A stretch of DNA of 35,353 bases from Darwinimomas sp045600945 (GCA_045600945.1 JAZRYX010000064.1:1-35353), one strand, 5' to 3'; numbered from the stretch's first letter, positions 16,155 through 25,836 are shown. Program-made: numbers and translations. Notes: generated by a model not told the origin, from the sequence alone.

Positions 16155-18379
16155 AAATATTTTTCTATGCCTTCCATGTGGTACGGCTCACCGATTCCTT
16201 CCTTAAGAAGATCCCTTAATGCAAAATTGGATTTCCTTAAAGTAAGATTCGGATTGTAATACGGATCACCTTTTTCCAGTATCTTTGGCCATTTCTTCAT
16301 GAACTTCGCCACCTCACGGTTGAAACGGTCTACCTTTTCAGGGGTATCCTCAAGTCCGCGTGACTTGGATTCATAATGGTGGAATGTCGCATATGGATTA
16401 TAAACGACGAGTTTATCCTTACTTCTTATCTTCAGACAGTAATCGATATCATTAAATGCTACCGCAAGCTCCTCCGAGAATCCCCCGACACTATCAAAGA
16501 GGTCTCTTTTTGTCATGAGACATGCTGCCGTCACCGCCGAATAGTCCTGAGCCGTCACTGCCCTGTGGAAATAACTTTTTTGATAATCATATAATCCTAT
16601 AAAAGTATGTCCTGCGATGCCACCGAAACCTATTACGACTCCTGCATGCTGTATGCTGTTATCTTCATAAAGGAGTTTGCATCCTACGATGCCGACATCG
16701 TCACGCTGACAATATCCGAGCATTTCTTTGATTGAATCCGGATTGATCATCTCGACATCATTGTTCATGAACAGAATGTACCTACCGGATGCATATCTTA
16801 CTCCGAAATTATTAATGCGTGAGAAATTAAATCCTTTCTCTTCATACTTCACTACTTTGACATTCGGAAGTTCTTTCTGTATATCCTCGTAATATTTCCA
16901 GGTCTTATCAAGCATTGAATTATTCTCAACAACTATGAACTCAAGATTTTTATAATTTCCTTTCATCAGCGACCGTATCGCCATATCCAGATCTTCCGTA
17001 TGATCCTTATTCGGAATGACTACTGATATCAAAGGCTCTTCTTCAATCTCAAAATATGTATGATAGATTCCGTAATCCTCGCCTTTTTCAATCTTCGCGA
17101 TTTTGATTTCCGGATGCACTCTTTCATAGTGTGCCTTAATAGCACGTGCTCCTGCTTCAAATGCATAAATCTTACTTTCAGGATTTGAGGCCGTAGAATT
17201 CATATGACATCTCCAGTGATACAGAATCTTCGGAACATGTTTTATACATCTTGAACTTTCCGTTATCCTGAAAATGAAATCGTAATCCTGTGCTCCGTCA
17301 AACTCCGGACTGAATTTCCCGACTTTGCCTGAGCTTATCATCTCTCTTCTGAATACAAAGAGATGACAGATATAGTTGACGCTTCTTAAAAGGTCGATAT
17401 TATAATCCGGTTTAAAGTGCGGGTCAAAGATTCCGCCTCCGTCGACATCAAGCTTGTCCTCATCTGTATAAAGACAATCGCACTCCGGAGTTTCCGAAAC
17501 AGACCTTGCGCATTCATAAAGTGCTGTCTGCGGAACTACATCATCATGATCGCAGAGAACTATAAAATCACCCGTAGCCATATCAAGAGCCGCATTGGTA
17601 TTTCCTGCTATACCTCGGTTCTCACCGAGTATATCGAATCTGACTCTTTTGTCTTTAGACGCATACTCACTCAGTACTTTCTTTTTATCGAAACCTTTTC
17701 TGCTTCCGTCGGCAATACATATCTCAAAATACGGATATGTCTGATTTAAAAGACTGTCCAGTAATTCTCTGAGATAATTATCGGGTGTCTCATATACCGG
17801 AATGACTATTGAAAAGCTTATCGGATGCTTTGTTCCGCCTTCGGTCCAGTCATGCTCCTTCTGAGCCCTTATCTCTTCTTCTTTAGGTTTTACTCTTTCG
17901 TACCATTCCGCATATTCAAAGTCATTATCGATACCTTTGATCTTATTCTTTGATTTGACATATACTGCTTTAAATCCATGCTTTTTTAAGTTGTCCATTA
18001 CAACTTTCAGAGTCTCAACATTGCACAGATCTCTTATCTTTTCGCGGCGTTTATATGCCACACTTGTTCTTTTTGCTATAAGGTCTTCGTTGAACTTTAT
18101 CCTCTTCATCTGATTCTCGATGATGATGTAAAGAGAATACGTCCTGCCTCTTTCATAATCAAATGTGATGTCAAAACCGAGATCATTATCAACTACTTTT
18201 TTAAAATAAATCATGCTGACATCATCTCTTCTTGTCGGAACTTCCCTAAATTTCACCGGCTTATCATTATCATCACATACTTTAAACTCCGGTTTGGAAA
18301 GAGGATTGCGTCCTACGACCCAACCATTTAAAGTTATGTGATTTTCTCTGACTCTGATGACGTCAATCTTGAATTTCAT
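16151..18379 (-). CDS. Tandem GT2 glycosyltransferase
   Basis: The 742-residue protein carries two GT-A domains. The first (about 187-400) has FSIVIPVYETP, NRGIAGNTNAAL and DHDD (277-280). The second (about 449-690) has ISVVIPNKDH, NFSRINNFGVRYA and NNDVE (539-543), followed by FNDIDYCLKIR. The N-terminal 150 residues are a separate beta-rich segment without recognisable motif, possibly a carbohydrate-binding or positioning domain. Such tandem enzymes can add two sugars in sequence or build an alternating linkage. It lies one base after the GtrB-like gene and overlaps the next GT2 gene by 4 bases. Confidence 0.9.
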   Translation of the reverse strand: MKFKIDVIRVRENHITLNGWVVGRNPLSKPEFKVCDDNDKPVKFREVPTRRDDVSMIYFKKVVDNDLGFDITFDYERGRTYSLYIIIENQMKRIKFNEDLIAKRTSVAYKRREKIRDLCNVETLKVVMDNLKKHGFKAVYVKSKNKIKGIDNDFEYAEWYERVKPKEEEIRAQKEHDWTEGGTKHPISFSIVIPVYETPDNYLRELLDSLLNQTYPYFEICIADGSRKGFDKKKVLSEYASKDKRVRFDILGENRGIAGNTNAALDMATGDFIVLCDHDDVVPQTALYECARSVSETPECDCLYTDEDKLDVDGGGIFDPHFKPDYNIDLLRSVNYICHLFVFRREMISSGKVGKFSPEFDGAQDYDFIFRITESSRCIKHVPKILYHWRCHMNSTASNPESKIYAFEAGARAIKAHYERVHPEIKIAKIEKGEDYGIYHTYFEIEEEPLISVVIPNKDHTEDLDMAIRSLMKGNYKNLEFIVVENNSMLDKTWKYYEDIQKELPNVKVVKYEEKGFNFSRINNFGVRYASGRYILFMNNDVEMINPDSIKEMLGYCQRDDVGIVGCKLLYEDNSIQHAGVVIGFGGIAGHTFIGLYDYQKSYFHRAVTAQDYSAVTAACLMTKRDLFDSVGGFSEELAVAFNDIDYCLKIRSKDKLVVYNPYATFHHYESKSRGLEDTPEKVDRFNREVAKFMKKWPKILEKGDPYYNPNLTLRKSNFALRDLLKEGIGEPYHMEGIEKYL

Positions 18380-18380
18380 A

Positions 18381-19328
18381 TCATGCCTGATTTTCAGTAA
18401 AATTTATTCTTTCTTCTTCTACTACGAGCGGTCTTTTCATGACACGCTGATTAATTGTAAGTACGTACTCTCCCAGGAAGCCGATAAAGAAAAGTATCAC
18501 TGCCCCGAGGAAAAGCATACCTATTACCAACGGCGCCGTGCCAGCCGGAAAGCGATCCCACCAGATCAGCTTCATTACCAGATATACTATCGCTATTATG
18601 AAACTTACGATTCCTATGACAGCACCTGCAAATGTTGCGATGCGAAGTCCGACCTTCGTATATGATGTAACCGACAGCATGGCTGCGTCGTATAATGTGT
18701 AGAAATTATTGTGTGTCTTTCCTGCGCGGCGCTGCGGCTGTTCATACGGTATCTCTTTGCGTTTGAATCCCAGTTCGGCAACTATTCCTCTCAGGAAAGG
18801 TGTTGGATCGTCCAGTCCGCGAAGAACATTGATAAACTCTCTGTCATAAAGTCCGAATCCCGTAAAGTGCTCTATCTGTTCAACATCAGAAAACTTCTTA
18901 ATGGCTTTGTAGTAAATGCTGCGCAATCCATACATGACAGGATTTTCTTTACTGGACTTCTTTATTCCTATTGCTATCTTGTAACCTTCTTCCCATGCTT
19001 TTACAAAATCGACTATCATCTCCGGCGGATCCTGAAAATCTGCAGCAAGAAGTATCGTGGCATCTCCTGTTGACTGAAGCATCCCGTAATACGGGCTGTT
19101 GAACTGACCGAAGTTCTTGGCATTGAAGATTGCCTTGATTTTGGCATTTTGCGCACAAAGGACACGGATGATATCCCTTGTACCATCTGTGGAATCATTA
19201 TCAATAAAGATTATTTCGTAATCGTAATCCTGTAAGTTGTTTCTGAACTGTTCCTGAACTGCGGCTGCAATTGCTTCTGCGTTTTCACGCTCGTTGAAAC
19301 ATGGAATTACCACACTGATTTTCTTCAT
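18381..19328 (-). CDS. GtrB/DPM1-type glycosyltransferase with two C-terminal membrane helices
   Basis: The enzyme resembles bactoprenol-phosphate glucosyltransferases, which load a sugar on undecaprenyl phosphate for later transfer outside the membrane. The 315-residue protein has SVVIPCFNE at 5-13, FIDNDSTDGT at 41-50, the DFQD metal motif at 97-100 and two membrane helices (about 230-262 and 268-295). A longer reading from 19394 would overlap the upstream epimerase gene by 50 bases. I chose the ATG at 19328 because AAGGA precedes it and homologues start with MKKISVVIP. No flippase or GtrA partner is visible nearby. Confidence 0.88.
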   Translation of the reverse strand: MKKISVVIPCFNERENAEAIAAAVQEQFRNNLQDYDYEIIFIDNDSTDGTRDIIRVLCAQNAKIKAIFNAKNFGQFNSPYYGMLQSTGDATILLAADFQDPPEMIVDFVKAWEEGYKIAIGIKKSSKENPVMYGLRSIYYKAIKKFSDVEQIEHFTGFGLYDREFINVLRGLDDPTPFLRGIVAELGFKRKEIPYEQPQRRAGKTHNNFYTLYDAAMLSVTSYTKVGLRIATFAGAVIGIVSFIIAIVYLVMKLIWWDRFPAGTAPLVIGMLFLGAVILFFIGFLGEYVLTINQRVMKRPLVVEEERINFTENQA

Positions 19329-19344
19329 CTTTTTTTCCTTTTTC

Positions 19345-20310
19345 TTATAAATGCGATGAGATATCTTCCAGCATCCTGTCGATTCCTTCATCAAAACTTA
19401 CCTGCGGAACAAATCCCGTTATGGTTTTTAATTTCGTGATATCCGGATTAAGATACGGCGTACCTTCCGGAGATTCGTTTGTTCTCGTAAACTCGCAGCT
19501 GCCTTTTCCTATACGTTTATGTATGGCATCTACAAATTCATAAAGCGGTCTTGTGTCGTCACTTGCAATATTTACCACATGATCTTCCGGGTCTTCATCA
19601 TCTGTCAGGGTAAATACGCAGCTTATCATATCGGAAATCGCTTTTGCACAGTCGTGGATATTAAGCATGTTCCACATCTGTTTACAATTCGTCAGTTCGA
19701 TATGTGTATCTTCCGAAAATGCTTTTACGCAGCTGCTTACAAGTGTTGTCTGGCGATCTCCCTCTCCGTATGTACTGAATATGCGTAGATGTATATATGT
19801 CATTCCGAGTTCTTTGCACAGACTGCCGCCCGAAGTCAGCATTTTCAGTTTTGACTTTCCGTACTCGGAAAGAGGTCTGCACGGATAGGTTTCATTTATC
19901 GGATCACTGCTTGCTTCATTATTATTCACTCTGTCAAGTGTCACCCCATACTCGGCCTGTGACCCTGCAAATATGAATCTCTCACATCCGAGTTCTTTTG
20001 CTGTTCTTATCATACGCAGCGTGTCGAGCTCATTTACCGCATTTATTTCCGGATTTTGTCTTCCCTCTTTTGTTGTTCCTCCCCAGCTTAGGTGAATGCA
20101 TGCATACATCCGTGGTAGATTTTCATCAATTAGCCTCTCGCATTCGGAAATGTCACATTCAATAATATGCAGTTTTTTGATATCACTCAGTCCTGCCTTG
20201 TTTTTTGAACTCGGTCTGACCACTCCGTAGACTTCGTATCCTTCGGAAATGAGCTGACGCGATAAGGCACGTCCTATAAATGATGAAACTCCCGTGATAA
20301 TAATGTTCAT
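19345..20310 (-). CDS. NAD-dependent epimerase/dehydratase (extended SDR)
   Basis: The 321-residue protein is a nucleotide-sugar-modifying enzyme by family. It has the Rossmann motif TGVSSFIG (6-13), a serine in FAGSQAEYG (117) and the YGKSK active site (Y150, K154), followed by an LRIFSTYGEGD segment. Its substrate is not determinable; it may make the sugar used by the downstream glycosyltransferases. The ATG at 20310 follows AGGAG by five bases; an upstream ATG at 20337 has no ribosome binding site. It is the first gene of the polysaccharide operon and lies behind a promoter at 20383-20412. Confidence 0.88.
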   Translation of the reverse strand: MNIIITGVSSFIGRALSRQLISEGYEVYGVVRPSSKNKAGLSDIKKLHIIECDISECERLIDENLPRMYACIHLSWGGTTKEGRQNPEINAVNELDTLRMIRTAKELGCERFIFAGSQAEYGVTLDRVNNNEASSDPINETYPCRPLSEYGKSKLKMLTSGGSLCKELGMTYIHLRIFSTYGEGDRQTTLVSSCVKAFSEDTHIELTNCKQMWNMLNIHDCAKAISDMISCVFTLTDDEDPEDHVVNIASDDTRPLYEFVDAIHKRIGKGSCEFTRTNESPEGTPYLNPDITKLKTITGFVPQVSFDEGIDRMLEDISSHL

Positions 20311-20382
20311 TAACACTCCTGATATGCCCAACGGCAACGCAAAAGAAATTGGAGCCCGTAAAAACCCAATTTAACGATTATC

Positions 20383-20412
20383 ATTTTATCATAGAAAAGT
20401 CCCCAAATGCAA
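20383..20412 (-). promoter_or_regulatory. Promoter of the polysaccharide operon
   Basis: TTGCAT (20407-20412) and TAAAAT (20383-20388) are separated by 18 bases on the minus strand, about 75 bases upstream of the epimerase ATG and after the terminator of the DUF362 gene. Confidence 0.5.
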
Positions 20413-20469
20413 TTTTTCAAGTTTTCTTAACACTATCGTAAACTTCCGCGGGGCAATTTCCTATTGCAG

Positions 20470-20498
20470 AAAAAAGGCACCCTGATGTCGGATGCCTT
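20470..20498 (-). terminator. Terminator after the DUF362 gene
   Basis: On the minus strand AAGGCATCC pairs with GGGTGCCTT (one G-U pair) around a 7-base loop and runs into TTTTTTC. It lies 20 bases after the stop of the DUF362 gene. Confidence 0.88.
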
Positions 20499-20518
20499 CA
20501 AAAAATCTTTATATGGTT

Positions 20519-21649
20519 TTACAGGATTGTAATTCTTTCGTAGGTTCTGCTTCCGAGTCCGATTTCTTCGGCTCTCTCAAGTCCCGGTTCCCAAATGGTA
20601 ACGGGATTGCTCTGTCTCCATGGATCATCCGGAATCACCTTGCTCTCAGCCTTCATTTTCTTAATACTTATGTCTCTCTGACTTCCCGGTACAACCGGAG
20701 CATCCTTGCATAAGTCTACGCTGCACTGATCAAGTGCGACAGGGTCGAATGATGCCAGCATTCCGATATTCGGAAGGATAGGAAGGTCGTTCTCGCCATG
20801 ACAGTCGCAATTCGGAGATACATCCATGATCATATTGATGTGGAAATTTGGTCTGTCCTGACAAACAGCAAGTGCATATTCTGCAATTCTCTTATTGATA
20901 AGAACCGAAGATGTCTTGTAATCCGCATCAATAGCGTCAACCGGGCATACTCCCATGCATCGTCCGCAGCCTACACATTTATCCCTATCAATATGACAAA
21001 GACCATCTGTTACGGTAGGTGCGCCGTGGGCGCAGACTGTTGTGCATGTTCCGCAGCCAATGCAGCGGCTCCTTGTTACACGCGGTTTCCCGTTGCTGTG
21101 CATATCCATCTTTCCCTGTCTGGATCCCGATCCCATGCCCAGGTTTTTGATGGCTCCACCAAATCCCATCACCTCGTGACCTTTGAAATGATTCAGTGAA
21201 ATCACTATATCTGCATCCATGATAGATGCACCTATCTTTGCCGGAGGTACATCAAGTCCCTTGATAGGAACAAGCCGTTCATTGGTTCCCTTAAGTCCGT
21301 CTGCGATAAGTACGTGGCATCCTGTCTGCAAATATGAGAAGCCGTTCAAATCTGCCGTATCCAAATGATCCAAGGCATTTCTTCTGCTTCCGACGTACAG
21401 TGTATTACAGTCTGTAAGGAAAGGCTTACCACCGAGTTCCTTAACATAATCAACAACCACTCTTGCATAATTCGATCTTATAAAGGACATATTGCCGTAC
21501 TCACCGAAGTGAATCTTTATGGCAACATACTTATTCTTAAAATCGATGTTTTCAAATCCTGCTGACTTCATAAGGTTATGAAGTTTCTGAAGATATGATA
21601 CTCCGACTTCTGTTTTGAAATTTGTAAAATAAACTTTTGATCCTGACAT
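20519..21649 (-). CDS. DUF362 protein with two 4Fe-4S clusters
   Basis: The 376-residue protein has a DUF362 domain (about 1-190 and continuing after 245) into which a bacterial ferredoxin-type domain is inserted. The cluster ligands are C196, C199, C202, C206 and C225, C228, C231, C235; the second set is followed by the usual Pro but the first is not. DUF362 proteins are widespread in anaerobes and of uncertain function, probably redox related. It has AGGAGG before the ATG, its own promoter at 21687-21715 and a terminator, so it is likely a separate unit from the ThDP operon just upstream. Confidence 0.88.
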   Translation of the reverse strand: MSGSKVYFTNFKTEVGVSYLQKLHNLMKSAGFENIDFKNKYVAIKIHFGEYGNMSFIRSNYARVVVDYVKELGGKPFLTDCNTLYVGSRRNALDHLDTADLNGFSYLQTGCHVLIADGLKGTNERLVPIKGLDVPPAKIGASIMDADIVISLNHFKGHEVMGFGGAIKNLGMGSGSRQGKMDMHSNGKPRVTRSRCIGCGTCTTVCAHGAPTVTDGLCHIDRDKCVGCGRCMGVCPVDAIDADYKTSSVLINKRIAEYALAVCQDRPNFHINMIMDVSPNCDCHGENDLPILPNIGMLASFDPVALDQCSVDLCKDAPVVPGSQRDISIKKMKAESKVIPDDPWRQSNPVTIWEPGLERAEEIGLGSRTYERITIL

Positions 21650-21686
21650 ACTATTCCTCCAAGTTCTGCCACGTTGAATTGCTACA

Positions 21687-21715
21687 CATATATTCTACTA
21701 TAAAATATTTCTCAA
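21687..21715 (-). promoter_or_regulatory. Promoter of the DUF362 gene
   Basis: TTGAGA (21710-21715) and TATATG (21687-21692) are 17 bases apart on the minus strand, 37 bases from the ATG. The -10 is imperfect and the surroundings are AT-rich. Confidence 0.4.
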
Positions 21716-21738
21716 ATAAATATTTCGGCTGTACTTAT

Positions 21739-23559
21739 TCAGTATTTTACACTTTCAAATTCGTTTCTCGGCAGGAAAGGGAACATATCGTCAAGTGAAG
21801 GCGATACTATACGTCCGTCGGGAAGCACCTTGGAAGAAGACTTCGGCGCGAAATTCTGTGCCGGATCCACTACGCATTCGCATATACACGGTCCGTTGCA
21901 GTTTAGTGCCTCTTCAAGAACTTCATCGCAGTTTTTCTCATTGTCGAGCCGATAATACCCCACTCCGAAAGCATCTGCAAGCTTCCCGAAATCCGGAAAT
22001 CCTACTCCGCTGTTACTGTCGATACCGACAAACGGAGGTTTGAACAAATTGCGCTGGGTCTGACGAATCGAATGATATCCATTATTGTTAAGCAGTATAA
22101 GCTTTAGGTTCAGTTTATTATATGCAACGGTTGCCAGTTCCTGAATATTCATCATCACGCTTCCATCTCCGTCAATGCAGACTGTCCTGCGTGAATTGTC
22201 CGAAACAGCTACTCCCACTGCAGCAGGGAATCCGTATCCCATAGCTGCACATCCTGAATTAGTAAACATGCGCTGTCCTTGTTTGATCTTGCAGGCCTGG
22301 AACGTAATTACACATGCGCTTCCGTTTCCGCAGATGATTCTGTCATCCTCTCTGAGATGATCAAAAAGCTTATCCGTAAACACATACGGATTGATGATAC
22401 CCTCTCCGTCGTTTTTATATTCCGGCAAAGCAGCCGGATATTTATCAATAAGTCGGCGGCACCAGTTAAGCCAGTCCGCATGCTTTACAGGCGATTCATA
22501 ATCACGAGACAGTATCTTGCTCAGCACGTCTTTCACATCGGCACATACAGGCATATCCGCCTTAATTGTCGGTTTCTTCAACTCCTTAGGATCTATGTCC
22601 ACGATTATCTTATACGCATTCCTTGCAAAATCATAATGATTGTATCCGATCATACGTATGTTGAGTCGACACCCGAGACTTATAAGCAAATCACAATTCT
22701 GAACTGCAAAATTTCCGGGACGCGTCCCGACTGTTCCCGGCATCCCCGCAAAATACGGATTATCAAATGCTATCGTATCGTTGGCATTCCATGCTGTAAC
22801 AACCGGAATCTTCAATACATTCAGCACCTTAAGGAACTCCTCCTCAGCATCTCCGAGTCTTATTCCAGTGCCTGCCAGAATAAGAGGTGCCCTTGCATTC
22901 TTTATTTTTTCAAGTATCTCATCGATAGTTTGATTAGAAATCGGCTGTACTTTCCGTATATCAGAGGTCTCATTATCAGGGCAATGCCCGGCTTCGGGGT
23001 CGAAATGCTTAAGCCCTTCTGTCTCGATCATCGCACCCTGAACATCAAGCGGAACATCTATCCACACAGGCCCTTTGCGGCCTTCAAGTGCCAGATAGAG
23101 TGCCTTTTCAAGATGATATGCCGTCTCCTCCGGTTCGGTAAGCATGACAGCATATTTTGTCATATTGGAAACCGAATTGATGATATCAAATTCCTGGTCC
23201 CCCAGCTGACGAAGTCCGAGCTCGGGGCAAGACCAAATCGTAGTCTCCCTCTTCACCTGGCCCGTCAGAACAAACATCGGTATGGAGTCTACCCAGCCTC
23301 CCATAACACCGGTAATAGCATTGGTTCCTCCCGGACCGCTGGTAACGCAGACTGCCGCCAGTTTTCCGGTCATACGTGTGTATGCCTCAGCGGCAATCGA
23401 ACAAGCCTGTTCATGATGATTAAATGTACAGTGTATTCCTTCCTCATGTCCGATTGCATCATCAAGATGCATAGCTCCTCCGCCGGTTACCATGAAGCAG
23501 TTCGTAATGTTGTTTTTAACCAGAAATTCCGATATGTATTTAGCAACTTTTTTTTTCAT
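21739..23559 (-). CDS. ThDP-dependent acetolactate-synthase-like enzyme
   Basis: The 606-residue protein has the three-domain layout of the acetolactate synthase family. The PYR domain carries the catalytic glutamate E50 (HHEQA) and TSGPGGTNAI (73-82). A central domain spans about 205-350. The PP domain carries the thiamine diphosphate/Mg motif GDGS (464-467) to NNNGY (491-495). Such enzymes decarboxylate a 2-oxo acid and ligate or release the aldehyde. Being next to an HMGL-type aldolase and a HAD phosphatase rather than ilvN/ilvC makes a branched-chain amino acid role unlikely; a sugar- or metabolite-tailoring carboligase (compare YerE in yersiniose synthesis) is one possibility. Start overlaps the HAD gene by 4 bases. 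Confidence 0.85.
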   Translation of the reverse strand: MKKKVAKYISEFLVKNNITNCFMVTGGGAMHLDDAIGHEEGIHCTFNHHEQACSIAAEAYTRMTGKLAAVCVTSGPGGTNAITGVMGGWVDSIPMFVLTGQVKRETTIWSCPELGLRQLGDQEFDIINSVSNMTKYAVMLTEPEETAYHLEKALYLALEGRKGPVWIDVPLDVQGAMIETEGLKHFDPEAGHCPDNETSDIRKVQPISNQTIDEILEKIKNARAPLILAGTGIRLGDAEEEFLKVLNVLKIPVVTAWNANDTIAFDNPYFAGMPGTVGTRPGNFAVQNCDLLISLGCRLNIRMIGYNHYDFARNAYKIIVDIDPKELKKPTIKADMPVCADVKDVLSKILSRDYESPVKHADWLNWCRRLIDKYPAALPEYKNDGEGIINPYVFTDKLFDHLREDDRIICGNGSACVITFQACKIKQGQRMFTNSGCAAMGYGFPAAVGVAVSDNSRRTVCIDGDGSVMMNIQELATVAYNKLNLKLILLNNNGYHSIRQTQRNLFKPPFVGIDSNSGVGFPDFGKLADAFGVGYYRLDNEKNCDEVLEEALNCNGPCICECVVDPAQNFAPKSSSKVLPDGRIVSPSLDDMFPFLPRNEFESVKY

Positions 23560-24224
23560 ATCTTTTCTCCGATAATGATTTCCGTAATCTGTTCCGGCAT
23601 ATCTGCCGTACCAATATTTGAATATTTATTAACATCTTCAGCGGATCCGAATCCGAATCCGTAAGTAACACCGATAAACGACATACCTGTTTTCTCAGCT
23701 CCCACTGCATCGTTATCGCTGTCCCCTATCATTACCACCTGCGAATAATCATTAACACCCGCTACCGTTACGGCATTTCTGATAATGTCGTGTTTCCTGA
23801 GTTTACTATCAAAATCAGAACCGCACATAATATCCGTGTAATCATTAAAATGAAAATGCTCAAGAATCATCGTGGCATAATCCTGCCTCTTGTATGTTGC
23901 TATAGCAGGCTTTATTCCCGCATCCTTCAGCCTGGCCAGTACCTCGTATATCCCATCATACGGAACAGCTTTAAGCAAATCCTCTGTTTTATATCTGTCA
24001 CGAAAAACCGTAACCATCTCATTAAGAAGTGCTTCGCCAGGATCATATGTTCTTGCAAATGAATCCTTAACAGGCGGTCCGATAAATGTCCGGACTTGTT
24101 CATCGGAAAGCGGAGACAGCCCGAAATGATCAATCGTATATTTAATCGCCGTCGATAATCCGGCTGAGGTATCCAGCAGTGTCCCGTCAAGATCAAATAC
24201 CGCAGCTTTAAATCGATTTGCCAT
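23556..24224 (-). CDS. HAD-family phosphatase (phosphoglycolate phosphatase-like)
   Basis: The roughly 222-residue protein has the HAD nucleophile motif FDLDGTL (D11, D13), a helical cap domain of the Gph/PGMB type (about 18-95), the Thr motif IATYK and the acidic motif GDSDND. It would remove a phosphate from a small metabolite. The ATG at 24224 is preceded by GGAGG at good spacing; an ATG at 24245 inside the aldolase gene is less likely. It overlaps the aldolase end by 17 bases and the ThDP gene start by 4, so the three are translationally coupled and probably act in one pathway. Confidence 0.88.
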   Translation of the reverse strand: MANRFKAAVFDLDGTLLDTSAGLSTAIKYTIDHFGLSPLSDEQVRTFIGPPVKDSFARTYDPGEALLNEMVTVFRDRYKTEDLLKAVPYDGIYEVLARLKDAGIKPAIATYKRQDYATMILEHFHFNDYTDIMCGSDFDSKLRKHDIIRNAVTVAGVNDYSQVVMIGDSDNDAVGAEKTGMSFIGVTYGFGFGSAEDVNKYSNIGTADMPEQITEIIIGEKI

Positions 24225-25836
24225 CCTTGTCCTCCGTCTCATCATATGCCGAGCGTGTGATAAACTGTATGTTCATATCTCTTTTGAGTTCTGTGATGAC
24301 TTTTTTCACATGATCATTAAGATGAGCAGCCTCCTGCCGGATAAAATCATATTCCATCGCCGGATCGCAATAGCTGTTTTCTTTGTCGGAGTATCCGTCA
24401 AAACCCGCACAGCAGATTTCCGTTACACCTATGCTCTTCAGGAACTTTATCAGCATCAAAAATGAATTATCGATTATATTTTCACTCGTCTCAAGGAGCG
24501 GCGCACGGTTAATCATAAAATCGAATTTACCGTTTCTGCATTCTACATTGGATGTGGCCAGAAACTTAATATTCTGAGCTCGCATATCCTTTATCTGCAG
24601 GGTCATGTCGTGATAGCGCTTTGAATTAGTGACAAATATGCAGTCCGGCATGAATTGTTCGGGCAGATAATTGATTGATATTATATACGGGTCATTCTTC
24701 TTTTTAAAATCTGCGACCTTATCTTTCTGCAGACTTATATTTCTGCCAGGTCCGATAATAAGTATCTTTCTTTCGCCTGTTTCTTTTTTTAATGCCATGC
24801 GATCCTTATAATCGGAGTACTCGCCGTCTATAAAATCCTGATAGAGTTTTTCGGCTGTTTTCTCATCATACATGAGTTTTTTTTCTTCCGGTTCTATCTG
24901 AGAAAGAAGTATATCTATCTTGGTAGAGGAAAGATTGTTCTTCTCCCTGAAAAATGTCACATAATCAGGATGGCATCTGTTCTTTGCACACAAATAGAAA
25001 AACTGCTTATATCCCCATGGCGTTTTTGCATAGAACTCCATAAGACTCTCTTCTATAGCTTCAAGCATCGGATCAATAATATAGGACCCGCCATATTTCT
25101 CATTAAGCGTTGTCGCAATTAACTCGATTGGAGCATTGCCGGCACTCTTTCCCATACCAAACAATGTACCGTCAACCACCAGATTATGCTTTGAGTCCTG
25201 CTCTATAAGTGTCAGATCATTTGCAAAAGCAAGCTGCAGATTATTATGTGAATGGAAGCCGATAACTATGTCACTGTCCAGCTTCTCCTCCAGTATTTCA
25301 TAATAGTGTTTAATATTTTCGGGATACATAAGCCCATATGTATCAACCATTGATACCGCATACGGTTTTATATCATTGGCAAGCTCTGTCAGCTCCGCGA
25401 GCTCCTCGTCCGAATAACTGGTTATAGAAACAAGCTGAGCAAACACCTTATAACCGAGCGACTTGACCTGACGGCAGAATTCCATTGCCGGATACATATT
25501 ATGCTTTTTAAAGATAACACGTACACCATCCAGAAAACTGTCTTTGCATGGCTTGATTTTATCAATACCGCAGGTACCGTAATCTATCATTCCGACCACC
25601 ATGGCCTGCTTTTTGTCCAGTTCGCCGTATATCTTTTCGACGCTGTCCGTATCGGGCATTATAGATCTGTCTATATCGAAAGGTCTTCTCTCATCCAGAA
25701 ATCCGATTTCTATGATGTCTACATTGGCATCCACAAGGCGTTCAAAAACACTGACCAGATTATCATGTCCGAATCTCCAGTCGTTTAAATAACCGCCGTC
25801 TCTTAATGTACAATCCAATAATGAAAGGTTCTTCAT
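24208..25836 (-). CDS. HMGL-type aldolase with an extra C-terminal domain
   Basis: Residues 1-310 of this 542-residue protein form an HMGL-like TIM barrel: LLDCTLRDGG (6-15), the divalent-metal pair HSH (195-197) and GMGKSAGNAPIE (227-238). It resembles 4-hydroxy-2-oxovalerate aldolases, which split or join 2-oxo acids and aldehydes. Residues about 355-540 form a second alpha/beta domain starting with KILIIGPGRNIS and containing MPDCIFVTNSKRY, reminiscent of DUF115/MAF-type domains found with flagellin or surface-glycan genes. This fusion, together with a HAD phosphatase and ThDP enzyme, suggests assembly of an unusual carbon skeleton. Substrates are unknown. Confidence 0.82.
   Translation of the reverse strand: MKNLSLLDCTLRDGGYLNDWRFGHDNLVSVFERLVDANVDIIEIGFLDERRPFDIDRSIMPDTDSVEKIYGELDKKQAMVVGMIDYGTCGIDKIKPCKDSFLDGVRVIFKKHNMYPAMEFCRQVKSLGYKVFAQLVSITSYSDEELAELTELANDIKPYAVSMVDTYGLMYPENIKHYYEILEEKLDSDIVIGFHSHNNLQLAFANDLTLIEQDSKHNLVVDGTLFGMGKSAGNAPIELIATTLNEKYGGSYIIDPMLEAIEESLMEFYAKTPWGYKQFFYLCAKNRCHPDYVTFFREKNNLSSTKIDILLSQIEPEEKKLMYDEKTAEKLYQDFIDGEYSDYKDRMALKKETGERKILIIGPGRNISLQKDKVADFKKKNDPYIISINYLPEQFMPDCIFVTNSKRYHDMTLQIKDMRAQNIKFLATSNVECRNGKFDFMINRAPLLETSENIIDNSFLMLIKFLKSIGVTEICCAGFDGYSDKENSYCDPAMEYDFIRQEAAHLNDHVKKVITELKRDMNIQFITRSAYDETEDKDGKSI

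Noticed and set aside
21739..23559. Classical acetolactate synthase IlvB for branched-chain amino acids
   Set aside because: The protein family fits, but no ilvN, ilvC or ilvD lies nearby and the partners are an aldolase and a phosphatase, so the specific ilvB name was not used.
22279..23664. A 461-codon plus-strand open frame
   Set aside because: It lies opposite the ThDP enzyme gene, whose product shows all family motifs. The plus frame has no ribosome binding site or motif and is rich in Cys, Ile, Arg and His, as expected for an antisense shadow.
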